DNA of 64,000 nt from Zoroaster sp. YZ-2022 (GCA_029582265.1 CM055827.1:3333423-3397422); one strand, 5' to 3'; shown: positions 21,809 through 31,088, numbered from the stretch's first letter. Notes: generated by a model not told the origin, from the letters alone. Translations and numbers: made by a program.

Positions 21809-22826
21809 CAGTGGCGCACCCAGGATTTGATTGGAGGGCTCAAAATATTTTGATTTGAAGTCCACTATGGGGGAGAGACATAATAATAATAATAATAATG
21901 TGTGGACTTATATAGCGCACGTATCCACCAACTAAGTGGTGCTCAAGGCGCATTCTTTTACGTGCATTACACAACACATGGCTGACCCAAACCATAGCCG
22001 CTGGCGCTTGCAGCCATGTCCTAGTGGTGCTCGTCAGTGAACCTACGGCACATGTTAAATGTTTCCTGGTGGTTTCTAGTCATAAAAAAGACATTATGGC
22101 ATGATTCGGACTCGTAGGGTTTTACCTTCCATAATTTCCTCCTCTTGATGTAAAGAACTTGAGCTTGTTTCGTCTGCAAGATTTCTATAGTTAAATACTT
22201 TCATTGCGTGGACGCAAAGTTTGTGATCATTCCGGCGGAGCTAAATTTATCAAACACGAATTTGGCGGCAAAAACCAAATCCCAATATTATCCAATCGGT
22301 GTTTGCTAAAGGTGTCACATAATCTTTGTAAATTAAAACCCAATCCTGGGCCATTGTGTACAAACTGGAAAGGAGTTGATTATAATGCGAGCGTGTTTAA
22401 ATTTTACGAGTAACCTCGACGACAGTCAACGACCTCAACAAGAGAAACGGACAACAGAAAATGAAAATAAAATTAAGAAAAGCTGCTCCCTGATCCGGGT
22501 GCACCATGGCAGGGGGAAGAATGTAAAATGCTTGTTATATATACTGGTGGCCCTTCAAGCTTACATGCACATGCATACGCAACGCCGTAAAATATAATAG
22601 TGAGTGGAATAAATGGAAAACTTTTGGAGGGGAGCTTGAGTCTCCTGAGTCCCCATCCCTTGTACCACTGCCCTATACTCCTTGCCGAACTCCTCTGTAG
22701 ACAAGACTTGGGCTCAGATTTTGCTCTCTTTCCTGGCTCCTTCTTTAAAAAAATAATAAAACATCAGCGGGCCCTTGGGGTGGGGGGCTCGAGCCCCCCA
22801 AGCCCCCCCCCTTGGGTGCGCCACTG
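21809..22826. mobile_element. non-autonomous hAT-type transposon, 1018 bp
   Basis: The ends CAGTGGCGCACCCA and TGGGTGCGCCACTG are perfect 14-bp inverted repeats. The flanks are CCTGTTGT (21801-21808) and CCTGTTGC (22827-22834), an 8-bp target duplication with one mismatch. In copy 2 the duplication is perfect. CAG...CTG ends plus an 8-bp duplication are typical of hAT elements. No transposase frame is present. It carries a TAATAA run followed by a dispersed repeat (GTGTGGACTTATATAGCGC) near its left end. Confidence 0.88.
21881..22060 (+). repeat. dispersed TATATAGCGC repeat inside the hAT element
   Basis: A short TAATAA run is followed by GTGTGGACTTATATAGCGC and CCACCAACTAAGTGGTGCTC, then a CGCATT block. 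Part of it recurs, inverted, at 31617-31652 outside this transposon, so it is an independent dispersed repeat that was captured. Confidence 0.55.
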
Positions 22827-22834
22827 CCTGTTGC

Positions 22835-23283
22835 TGTTATTACTGAGGTTCGTACAAGATGAAGCAAGGGGGTGGCAACTCATAGTTGCCCCAACATTTA
22901 GTTTATTTAAAGTGAACGTATAACATTGATAATACTTCATAGTGTGCTTTGTACTCGCCTTAAAACAAGATATCAACAACCGACCTGTGAAAGTTTAGCT
23001 TTTTACATACCATCTGTGAGCAGAATGTTGTTGGTTGTTTTGTTTGTGTGTGTGGTTTTTTTTTAATATCCAAATAATGGTTATTGGCCTTACGTTTCGA
23101 ACCTAACAGGTTCTTTCTCAAAGGCAAAATGTATAGTTGTTTTAAACACGCCAATAATATTTAAATTTTCAGTAGAATATTTTAGTTTGGTTATCATAAC
23201 AATCATGTATACATTACATGTATACATTATCACAAATAATCATGTATACATAGTTTAATATGAATCATATATGTATACATTAC
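22835..23283. other. downstream side of the SLC22 exon (putative intron)
   Basis: If the SLC22 exon is used, this is the start of its first intron on the minus strand. It contains a GTGTGT/poly-T run, repeated ATGTATACATTA words near 23205-23280, and a degenerate ribozyme-like hairpin at 23082-23126. No other gene is seen. Confidence 0.5.
23082..23126 (-). other. hammerhead-like relic (Penelope-type repeat fragment?)
   Basis: On the minus strand a 5-bp stem GAACC/GGTTC with loop TGTTA is followed by GAAACGT, as stem II plus the GAAA core of small hammerhead ribozymes. The expected CUGANGA before the stem is not intact (TTTGAGAAA), so catalysis is unlikely. Copy 2 has loop TGCTA with the stem kept. 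Such motifs are known from Penelope-like retroelements. Confidence 0.3.
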
Positions 23284-23721
23284 ATCTTGTATGACTGTAG
23301 TCTTGTACTGGGAGCGGTCGTACTCCCACCCTGCATCACACCTTGTAGTCTCGTTGTCAGTCGCATCCCAGCAAAACGTCGAATTGAGTGACGATTCGTC
23401 CAGATCTGGACTCTGTGCGTAAACATAGCGCTCACATTTAGAATAGATGATGTTCCCATCCTCATCAATAGTAGACGGTATGGTCAGTCGCTTCTGCAGC
23501 TCCAGACAATCTTCTTCTGAGTTCTGGTCAAACTCTGAATTACTGCAGTTCAGAGATTGGTCTTCTGGTACAGCGCACCAGTAGTCCGTCTTTGCCGCAA
23601 GAAATACTTGACCGATGGCATGCCATACCGCTGGTACGGCAAATAAGGCCAGCAGCAAGCACAATACCTTTTGATATTTGCCAAACACCCCAATTTCCAG
23701 CAAAATTGTATCAAACTTCAT
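23284..23721 (-). CDS. SLC22-family organic ion transporter, first coding exon
   Basis: The 146-codon exon starts MKFDTILLEIGVFGKYQKVL, the hallmark N-terminus of SLC22 (organic cation/carnitine/anion) transporters. A first membrane helix follows (about residues 18-38, LCLLLALFAVPAVWHAIGQV), then the large extracellular loop with paired Cys residues, N-glycosylation-like NXS/T sites and CDAGWEYDRSQYKTT near the end. The exon would end GAT|GTAATG at 23284/23283 in phase 0, and the donor is weaker than in copy 2 (GTAAGG). No further exons were found downstream, which is filled with repeats, so this may be a stranded exon. The related copies are 60154-60591 and 34405-34841. Confidence 0.75.
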
Positions 23722-24167
23722 GTTGTGTGTGTACGTTTCGGTGGGAGCTTTATAGAAACGAAGCCTTCGCCCAGTCGATTAAATAGAGCAATTGCTGAAG
23801 CATGCAATATTACTAGTGCTTTCATTCATGATTGCGTTACATCAATTCAACCACGGTCGAGCATACAATTAGACCATGGGATGAACACTGAAATTGTTTC
23901 AAACCGTGATATCCTCTTCTGGAGCACGAAATTTGGATGTATAATTAAGGAAATAAATATAAAAATGTCAAAACACGATGTTGCTTGTCATATAATTTGC
24001 ACATTATCTCTAAATCTATTTGAATTTGACGACAATTTCGTGATTAGAAAGCTCTGAAATATACGCATTACGTCATCGTCGAGACCCAGAATCCACCAAT
24101 GAAATTCAGTGTTGATCAGCCTCGTTCATATTATTCCGAAAATAATGTGCGGTAAATACAAGCAAAC
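23722..24167. promoter_or_regulatory. head-to-head intergenic region
   Basis: About 450 bp separate the SLC22 start (minus strand) from a small candidate first exon (plus strand). A plus-strand frame of 128 codons overlaps here without recognisable motifs. It could be a shared promoter. The sequence is well conserved in copy 2. Function is inferred from layout only. Confidence 0.35.
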
Positions 24168-24262
24168 ATGGCGGCATCGCTTGAAATTCAGCCCAGTTTT
24201 TGCTGCATGCATGTTTATAAAGACAAAATTGGGAATATTACAACGCCGACCATTCAAAATGT
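24168..24262 (+). CDS. candidate first exon of an uncharacterised gene family
   Basis: ATGGCGGCATCG begins an open frame reading SFCCMHVYKDKIGNITTPT. The pattern Cys-X-His-X-Tyr-Lys-Asp-X-X-Gly-X-X-Thr resembles the N-terminus of a multicopy family of uncharacterised marine invertebrate proteins, as far as I can recall. A GTAAAA donor-like site lies at about 24263. Without splicing the frame ends at 24344. The AACATGGCGGC start context is close to the TISU/YY1 element used by genes with very short leaders. Copy 2 (61035) keeps the frame with two substitutions. No second exon was identified. Confidence 0.35.
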
Positions 24263-24670
24263 AAAATCACACTTTTTTTATGTTTTAGAATATAATTCAG
24301 ATGGATTTGCTGTAAATAAATCTTACATAACTTATAAAGAATAAAGGCTTTGCATTTTATTAATTTACCTAGATGATAGATCAGGACCAGGCATTTTTAA
24401 TTTTTTTTATTTTTTATTTATTTTTATTTATTTATTTTTTTTTTTTTGGGGGGGGGCTCATAAAGCACCCCTCTGTGTGTTCCAAAGTCATCGGCCAATT
24501 TTCATAAAACTTGGCAAGAATGTTCCTTCCAGCAAAACTTACATGGCGACGTAAAATTATTTCCAAAAGTCACCACAGTAGTATGTGAGGGGCCGATTGC
24601 ACCAGGTTTGCTCCCTCTGCTCCCTCAATTCCCTCAATTGCTCCCTCTGCACTCCCAATTCCCTCAATTG
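24263..24670. other. low-complexity and dispersed-repeat DNA
   Basis: A T-rich run (about 24398-24448) is followed by poly-G, then AATTTTCATAAAACTTGGCA, a repeat-like sequence, then a CTCCCTC-rich tract of short repeats (24609-24670). No gene seen. Confidence 0.55.
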
Positions 24671-24863
24671 CTCCAACCTGACAATTATGATGTCTTGTCT
24701 TGCTACAACTTGACAATTATGATGTCTAGTCTTGCTACAACCTGACAATTATGATGTCTTGTCTTGCTACAACCTGACAATTATGATGTCTGGTCTTGCT
24801 ACAACCTGACAATTATGATGTCTGGTCTTGCTACAACCTGACAATTATGATGTCTGGTCACTG
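24671..24863. repeat. 32-bp minisatellite, six units
   Basis: Six head-to-tail units of CTACAACCTGACAATTATGA followed by TGTCTGGTCTTG, with few substitutions and no spacers. The same six units occur in copy 2 (61521-61713). It lies a few hundred bp outside the WW/PC4 gene, and might be subterminal repeat DNA of the Polinton-like element, though no terminal inverted repeat was located. Confidence 0.9.
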
Positions 24864-25299
24864 AAGGTGTATGTTTTATGAGTAGAGTACTCTTGCGATT
24901 TAAAGCATGTTGATAATAAAATAATTTAAAGTTAAAACAAGTGGTTTAGTAACAAAACTGGAGGAAGCCGTTATTGCTGACTACAGTTTTCTAAGGAACG
25001 ATCAGTGACAGCCATATGACAGTCACCAAGTGACAGAATGCATTATCACGCAACGGTGCGAGCTGCTGTCGTGAAAAAAATACATGTTGAGATTCCACAT
25101 GGTGTCACCGCAATTAGTCTTACTTATCATCCTCACCATGCAAAGCTACAAGTTTTACCTATGTTTATATAATTATAGTTTTAATCATTTATATTTATGA
25201 TTATATTCTAATTAATAATTAATAAAGTCTGGTGTATGATAAGTGTGTTTGTGTGAACTGGGTCCTAGATTTCACGTATTAGTGTTTCGTCACCGGGCA

Positions 25300-25652
25300 G
25301 GTAAGGGCGAGCTAAGACGTGTTGACATCGTGATGAATGGAGTTGCCTGTGTGACGTCACGGACAAGTCTGGACAAGTCGTTACGTAACCATTGTATTGC
25401 GCTCTGAATGGTCAATCGTCCATTGTGCTGTGTTTTGATTGGATAATAAAGGTTAACCCGAAATAATTTACGCTGCCAATTTGACTGTTGGTGTCTGAAA
25501 CTAATAAAAGGATAACTGTTTGACCCTTGCGACTCATTCCATACCCCGGACGACCCAAGAGAGAGAGAGAGAGAGAGAGAGCTGACTTCTGCTAGAATAT
25601 ACGTCTGACTTCTGCTAGAATATACGTTGGTGTATAGTGTATCTCTTATAAG
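25300..25652 (+). promoter_or_regulatory. promoter region of the WW/PC4 gene
   Basis: A palindromic cAMP-response element TGACGTCA is at 25352-25359, an inverted CCAAT box (GATTGG) near 25437, and a TATA-like AATAAAAGG near 25503. A (GA)n tract (25560-25581) and two tandem copies of CTGACTTCTGCTAGAATATA follow before the ATG at 25653. The GA tract is longer in copy 2. The order fits an RNA polymerase II promoter; activity is inferred. Confidence 0.5.
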
Positions 25653-26290
25653 ATGGCTGAACTTTCCAATCTTAATACAACCTACGATGCTGCATCGGTG
25701 TCAGTAGCACCGCCAACTTCCCCAACGTCTCTGTTGGATGGTGGACCGTTTGACTGTGTGAACAAACTTACACACGAGCAAGTCAAAACCGGTTGACGAG
25801 AAGCCTACAGTGGGATTGAGGGTAGATGTTACTTCTACAACATATTTACCAGAGAGAGTGTTTGGTCCATCCCTACTACCATGCCGATCCAGCGTGAACA
25901 GAGAAGACTGATCGACTCAACCAGAGTGGACATTCTGGCGGCTGCTGTGAACGAGTTGACTGGTGATAATTCCTCTCGGGCGCAGGCAGACAACCAGGAC
26001 CCATCGAGCTGTGATGGTGCTTCGGCTTCACCCTACGTGAAGGGAAGGGACACCGTCAAGAGAATGTTCAGCCCGGACCCCGAAGAGGTGGACAATCAGA
26101 AGAAAGCCAAAAGATTCAAGATCGGAGGTGAGTGTTACGCTTATGTAAAACGTTTCAAGGGGCGCCCCTATTATTGGAACATGAACAAGACCCGATTGCT
26201 GACTGGGAAGAAGGGGTTGAATCTCACCCCCGAAGAGTGGATGATACTGGCCGGACAGAGCGCTGGCATTACCAAAGCCCTGGGAACAGT
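25653..26290 (+). CDS. WW domain plus PC4-like domain protein, first exon/unspliced form
   Basis: The frame from ATG 25653 reads a Ser/Thr/Pro-rich start, then a WW-like domain: GRCYFYNIFTRESVWSIP has the aromatic core and second Trp. A TGA at 25794-25796 sits exactly where the first WW Trp is expected. Translation from ATG 25881 gives 137 codons: an acidic linker, a KKAKR basic stretch, then a PC4/p15 coactivator-like single-strand DNA-binding domain (FKIG, VKRFKG, GKKGLNLTPEEW). It ends at TAA 26292. The PC4 assignment is by the spacing of these blocks. A GAG|GTGAGT donor at 26128 lies inside the PC4 region. The gene is convergent with the capsid cluster on the other strand. Confidence 0.65.
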
Positions 26291-26338
26291 GTAAATACAG
26301 CTCTTCATTAACTTTTCTTTGTTTGCAACTCATTCCAG
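26128..26338 (+). other. candidate intron containing most of the PC4-like domain
   Basis: The donor GAG|GTGAGT at 26128 is a near-ideal splice site. The acceptor is TTTCTTTGTTTGCAACTCATTCCAG ending at 26338 (shown here only as a pyrimidine-rich run plus CAG). Exon 1 read from 25881 leaves one base, exactly the phase needed by the open frame starting at 26339. The nearer GTAAAT at 26291 gives the wrong phase and immediate stops. Splicing would therefore replace the PC4-like C-terminus by the Cys/His-containing one. Confidence 0.5.
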
Positions 26339-26823
26339 GTGACATTGAATCACCCGCCAGTGTTGATGTCGTAGAAGACGCATCACCCACCAGAATGGTT
26401 ATCAAAAGAATTCTGACCAAGATGGTTACGGATAACATACTAAAGCTCGTGTATGCTACTCAGGAACAACTAGGCTGTGAAGGATGTGAGGATAACTGGC
26501 CGAGTCAGTTTGATCATGAGTGTGCGTTTTTCGGTATGCCTCCGCCATGCCGTCTTTATGACTATGTATCTGATTATTACGAAGAAGCGGTGGAGCTTGT
26601 AGACGCGGAAAAAGTTATTGACGTTCTTGACGCAGTCAACACCTATCTAAATGTTAGTGAATCAAGCGACGAGGGATTGGACATTGATAAACATTCTATG
26701 ATTAAGGAAATCCTAAATGAGTGGAGGGCGGACCCTGACGATGTTACCCGTTCGTTCTACTCTACGTTTTTTAACAATTTAACGAAACTGATTGGTAGCA
26801 CTATTGAACAATTGGATGCATAA
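26339..26823 (+). CDS. second exon: acidic protein with CXXC...H segment
   Basis: A 161-codon open frame starts GDIESPASVDVVEDA when joined to exon 1. It contains LGCEGCEDNWPSQFDHECAF, a CysXXCys-X7-8-His-X-Cys cluster that could bind zinc. The rest is acidic and helical in appearance, with no further known domain. Similar CXGC...PSQ...HXC proteins occur, to my memory, as multicopy uncharacterised genes in marine invertebrates. The frame is intact here, whereas copy 2 has a TAG at 63538. It ends at TAA 26821, with an AATAAA signal about 145 bp later. Confidence 0.55.
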
Positions 26824-27271
26824 TGTATCGTTTACTTTGAGATGTCTCCATTGAACAAGTTTATTGTGTGAAATCGTTATTCTTTTATTTGTTTATTTAT
26901 ATGTTTTTTTTTAATGTAATATTGTAATTGGTTTTGAAAATATCAATGATGTCCTTTAAATTCATAAATAAACAACAATCATAACATTGTCGTTATGTCA
27001 TAGGGTATTACAATGGAGTTGGATAGGGTTAACGATAGGAGTTGGATAGGGGTAATATAAACACGCGTAATAAAAGACGACAAGAGGTGCCTAAAACCAA
27101 CCGGAATTCATCAGAATTCCTTTTAGTGGTCAACGGGCGATATACATTTTCAAGTATTTTATTCATCATCAAAACAGTCAATACAAATTTATCAAATGGT
27201 GATTATCAATAAAATTAAAGAACCAAATTATAACGCATCAGCTAACCACGGTTCTTTAAGCAAAACAAACC
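26824..27271. terminator. convergent 3' ends of the WW/PC4 gene and protease gene
   Basis: A plus-strand AATAAA near 26968 and a minus-strand AATAAA (TTTATT near 27159) serve the two converging genes. Between them a GGAGTTGGATAGGG unit occurs twice (27013-27051). No other gene is seen. Confidence 0.5.
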
Positions 27272-27800
27272 CTACTTGGTAAAAGAAACTTGATGTAACA
27301 AAGCCCTAGATATTTGACGTATAATAAATTGTTCGTCATACACTTCTGTTTTAATACGAGGAAAGTGTTTCCTAATAAAGTTATTTACATCCAAATCATT
27401 ATCCTTTGTATCCGACGAAAACAATTTGTTAATCTTGTTCATGCTCAGTTCTCGGCATCGATGTAAAAGGAAGAAGATGACGTACTGTCCACAGACGATT
27501 GACAAAGGTCCCTGAAGACGGCGTGTGTTATAGATGGTGTATTTCACATTTTTTTGAAGGAAATGTTCAATCTGCGGTACCTTGGGATGTAGTCCGTATG
27601 AGTCAAAATATTCACCCACACTATCTCGTGTAATGTAGATTGCCACCCAGTGTTCTCCTGGCTTATCAGCAGGGTCTGTGTTAATGACGATAGCGCTGGG
27701 GGTGTGGAATAAACTGCTTCGGAAGTTGGTCACAGGCAAAAACTCCTCTAAAGAAACCGGTCCCGTTTCAAAATAGAACTTATCTCCAAGCTATTCATGA
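27272..27800 (-). pseudogene. adenain-like cysteine protease of a Polinton/adintovirus-like element
   Basis: The 155-codon frame has the adenovirus-protease (C5) arrangement: catalytic His in GEHWVAIYI, Asp in EYFDSYG and the nucleophile Cys in SIVCGQYVIFF. In Polintons this protease matures the virion proteins. Upstream (27740-27800) the reading frame continues in-frame only briefly before a TAG, so the N-terminus is damaged. It is last of four minus-strand virion genes and converges on the WW/PC4 gene. Confidence 0.8.
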
Positions 27801-27860
27801 TGTTCGGTCCGTTTTGACCTAACTGGCGTAGTCAAAGATGATGTTGTGAGCCTGGTCTAT

Positions 27861-29151
27861 TTACAGAATGTTCTTGAACTCTGCATATACGATCACGTTG
27901 ACTGTCTCATCCAACGGACTTGCAAAGTGTACGTCGAGTCGAAGGTTACTGCGTCTGACTAGATTTAAGTGTCCTCCAATAGATAGGTCGGGGCTCAGAT
28001 CAAACGCGTACAGTGCGTAACCTCCTTTGTAGTCCTCACGAGTGATGGTGTTACCTTCGTCTTGGTACATTTTATCTGTACCCGAGAAGAGGGTTTGGTA
28101 GGCTCTGATGTAGTTCCCTTCTGGCGTGTTGAAATTAGGTTTCAGGGGTGTTTATGGGATTTGTTCTCCATCTATGTGTACGCTTAAGTAATTCACGTTC
28201 AAATGCTTAAAGTTAAACGGGTTTTTAACATATCGTCCGTTGAAAGCTTCGTTGGTCACGCAACCCACCAAGATACGGCTTGGAAGTTGTCCGAGAAACA
28301 CGTGATCCTGAGTGAGTGATAGATTACCCCGTGGGACAGACACCATCTTGCAAAGATTCTGTTTTATGGGGTACTTTGCGGTTCCTTTTTCTAAAGCTTT
28401 CATGTGTCCAAGCATAACCCCAGAACTTACTTTTACTTTTCTAACAAACACAGACGCGTTTTGAACCACTACTTTAAGTAGGGTTGGATCCCGTCGCCAT
28501 GAGACAGAAAGCGTCACTGCTGCGGATCAGTTTAAGTTTTAAGTCCACACCATTTAACATGTGTCTGTCTTGGAAGAAAATATCGCTGTGTATAGGCCCT
28601 ATCATATCCACCACGTTACTGTTCTTGATGAATTTGTACCTTTTCATCAGACCTTCATTGACTTCCTCGGCTACTGCCGAGGGATCACCATTATCAAACC
28701 TTTCCGCGGTATCCTTGTAAAACAAAAAACCTGTGAGCTGAGATGCATTGGCATCACTGCCGTAACTCAGTAGGGTTTCAATCATCGCTCGGTAGGGGTA
28801 GGTGGGTGTGGAGGGAGGAGATTAAGCGGTCGTTAAGACTCACGTCGATCTGATTAAACAAAGATTGTAAAAAAATTAATTCACGGGACCAACATGGTCA
28901 GCATCAGTAAGGTTGGTGCCGTCTGCCTTTGTTACTTTTGCCTTGATGTAAAGTTGGGTTTGGTTGAGATCCATGTATTCCTCACCCGATCCGGGAATGA
29001 AAAATTCAATGGGTCCACCATCAGATATGGTAGAAATAGGGTGATATTCGACCCATTGTCCTTTATCAATACTAGTTTGGGTGGGTGGCATTGAAAACAA
29101 ATCCAACTCGGATTTGGTGCACTCGCACGAGTGATTATGTAACAGTGACAT
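27861..29151 (-). pseudogene. Polinton-type major capsid protein (double jelly roll), broken
   Basis: The N-terminal frame (28876-29151) reads HNHSCECTKSELDLFSMPPT and continues to GPVN. Middle frames (28474-28785 and 28152-28517) and the C-terminus (27861-28070, YALYAFDLSPDLS, NVIVYAEF) complete about 430 codons. This matches the family commonly auto-annotated in invertebrates as F54H12.2-like, which I take to be the Polinton major capsid protein. At least three indels, one in a T run at about 28870, and a stop at about 28152 break it. It forms the capsid shell in intact elements. Confidence 0.75.
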
Positions 29152-29269
29152 GACGATTCACAAGGTGTTGTTGATAAGAATACTAATCAAAAATGTCAAA
29201 CGATCTTTTCGCTGGCTTGCCAGATGCAGAAGTGGAACGTCTACCGCTCACTTTCCTTTTTATACCACG

Positions 29270-29605
29270 TCAGTGACTTCCCGTTGCTCTCGCTTCCAAA
29301 CCACGAATTGCCTTTTGGGTTAGATTACGTCCAGCTTGGCGGAATCTGGTTTTGGCAGCTGTCTTGATATTTTTACCTTCCAAGGCATCTTGGGCAATGC
29401 CGACACCCGTACTGAGAGCCTGCCGACCCAACGTCTTAGCACTTTGTTTGATTAAGGGCATAGCCGACCGGAAAAGTCCTCCAAGAATCCCACCTAGTCC
29501 GTACCCTCTTTGGGTCCGCGGTCCCGTAAACACAGGAAGACCCATTCCAACTTGTTGAGTATAGTAATGTTCATAATGTTTACTGTCGGGAATGAATCTT
29601 CTCAT
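29270..29605 (-). CDS. basic virion core/minor protein (pVI/pX-like)
   Basis: The 111-codon frame has a Gly-rich hydrophobic segment (GYGLGGILGGLFRSAMPLIK) followed by a basic Ala/Arg/Lys-rich helical tail. This is the layout of adenovirus pVI/pX-like proteins found beside capsid genes in Polintons and adintoviruses, which bind DNA or membranes. It is uninterrupted, and lies between the penton-like and major capsid genes in the same orientation. The family call is from composition and context, not from catalytic residues. Confidence 0.6.
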   Translation of the reverse strand: MRRFIPDSKHYEHYYTQQVGMGLPVFTGPRTQRGYGLGGILGGLFRSAMPLIKQSAKTLGRQALSTGVGIAQDALEGKNIKTAAKTRFRQAGRNLTQKAIRGLEARATGSH

Positions 29606-29640
29606 GATGATCAGTTAAAGTATGACGAGCGCCGTTTCCT

Positions 29641-30117
29641 AAAGTGAAGTTTCACGATCACCTTACCACTCACGAATAGGTTGTCCCGTGTCACCCCTTA
29701 TATCTATTTCAATCGTATCCACTAGATTTTGTTTCAAGGAAATATAATGTGGACTGTCGTAAGTTTTGCTAATGATTTCGCCAGGGTTTCCTTCCACGTT
29801 TACAGTTCGTAGCAAGGGGGCTCTCGTGTCACCCACGGTGTGGTACTCTATGATGTTAGAGTATAAAAACATTGAGTGAAATGAATTGATGTCTACAACT
29901 CGAGAACCTTTTTGAATTCCCGTAACAATTGCTTCATTCTCATTAAATCCGAACAGGTCACTTATTTTAGTAAACAAGTTGACAATCACACCATCCTTTG
30001 TCTTGATAATTATTTTCTGGTTGTATTTATTATATTTAATACTGACAAGTCCGTCGTGGTCGGGAGGTGGTTTAAAACCCTGCGGTGCATGGTCGCAATA
30101 TAATCACACGAACACAT
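29641..30117 (-). pseudogene. penton-like minor capsid protein (single jelly roll)
   Basis: A start near 30117 reads a CDYIA-like N-terminus. The frame with DGLVSIKYNKYNQK follows, then 29663-29989 with FHSMFLYSNIIEYHTVGD and NLVDTIEIDIRGDTGQPI. The final strand (GKVIVKLHF) lies in another frame after a frameshift near 29668. The length (about 150 codons) and the IDTIEIDI...G...I pattern match the Polinton minor capsid (penton) family. A second frameshift near 30085 separates the N-terminus. It is the first of the four virion genes on this strand. Confidence 0.65.
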
Positions 30118-30588
30118 GATGGCACTAAATCATTTAGTACGTTTGAATAGCGTGTAAAACGTTAATATAGGGGTAAACAATCCCTTCTCAAATGGTGTAA
30201 ACAGACTTATTGAGTCCCTCTAGACCCAAGAAAACAATTTCAAGCCAAATATAAAGTTTTATATGGGTGCCAGCCCACAATCCCTTCAAAATAAAATTGT
30301 TACCCAAAACCATTTTTTTGCACATTTTTTGCACTGCTGACATTCTACAGAGAAACCAAGAGATTCTATTTGTTTGGCCATTCTAATACACACAACCAGA
30401 CCTCAAAATAAACATCTCAGGTTGCTGGAATATCTGAGCAACGACAGCAAGTGACAGGATGAGTGATTACATTGGGATTAGTGCGGTAACATCAATGGAT
30501 GACATCTGTACAGTTTCAATGGGTTGTCTGCTGGCAGGGGGGCGGGGCCTTACTTTGAAAATGCATACCGGGTCAATGGTTCCCCCCC
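30118..30588. other. no recognisable gene
   Basis: AT-rich DNA upstream of the minor capsid gene. No Polinton polymerase, integrase or packaging ATPase was recognised before the gap. A G/C-rich run (GGGGGGCGGGGCC) precedes the Ns. Confidence 0.6.
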
Positions 30589-31088
30589 NNNNNNNNNNNN
30601 NNNNNNNNNNNNNNNNNNNNNNNNNNNNNNNNNNNNNNNNNNNNNNNNNNNNNNNNNNNNNNNNNNNNNNNNNNNNNNNNNNNNNNNNNNNNNNNNNNNN
30701 NNNNNNNNNNNNNNNNNNNNNNNNNNNNNNNNNNNNNNNNNNNNNNNNNNNNNNNNNNNNNNNNNNNNNNNNNNNNNNNNNNNNNNNNNNNNNNNNNNNN
30801 NNNNNNNNNNNNNNNNNNNNNNNNNNNNNNNNNNNNNNNNNNNNNNNNNNNNNNNNNNNNNNNNNNNNNNNNNNNNNNNNNNNNNNNNNNNNNNNNNNNN
30901 NNNNNNNNNNNNNNNNNNNNNNNNNNNNNNNNNNNNNNNNNNNNNNNNNNNNNNNNNNNNNNNNNNNNNNNNNNNNNNNNNNNNNNNNNNNNNNNNNNNN
31001 NNNNNNNNNNNNNNNNNNNNNNNNNNNNNNNNNNNNNNNNNNNNNNNNNNNNNNNNNNNNNNNNNNNNNNNNNNNNNNNNNNNNNNNN
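30589..31088. other. assembly gap, exactly 500 N
   Basis: A round 500-N scaffold gap of unknown true size. Its right edge begins inside a 148-bp satellite unit. Confidence 1.

Noticed and set aside
22600..22923. Frames at both ends of the hAT element
   Set aside because: Low-complexity Pro/Gly runs from poly-C/G tracts and no transposase motifs.
23082..23126. Active hammerhead ribozyme
   Set aside because: The CUGANGA half of the catalytic core is not intact, so only a relic is claimed.
24671..24863. CRISPR-like array of 32-bp repeats
   Set aside because: Units are directly adjacent with no spacers, and the genome is eukaryotic; it is a minisatellite.
26291..26338. 48-bp intron using GTAAAT at 26291
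   Set aside because: The phase does not fit: the joined frame stops at once. The GTGAGT donor at 26128 fits exactly.
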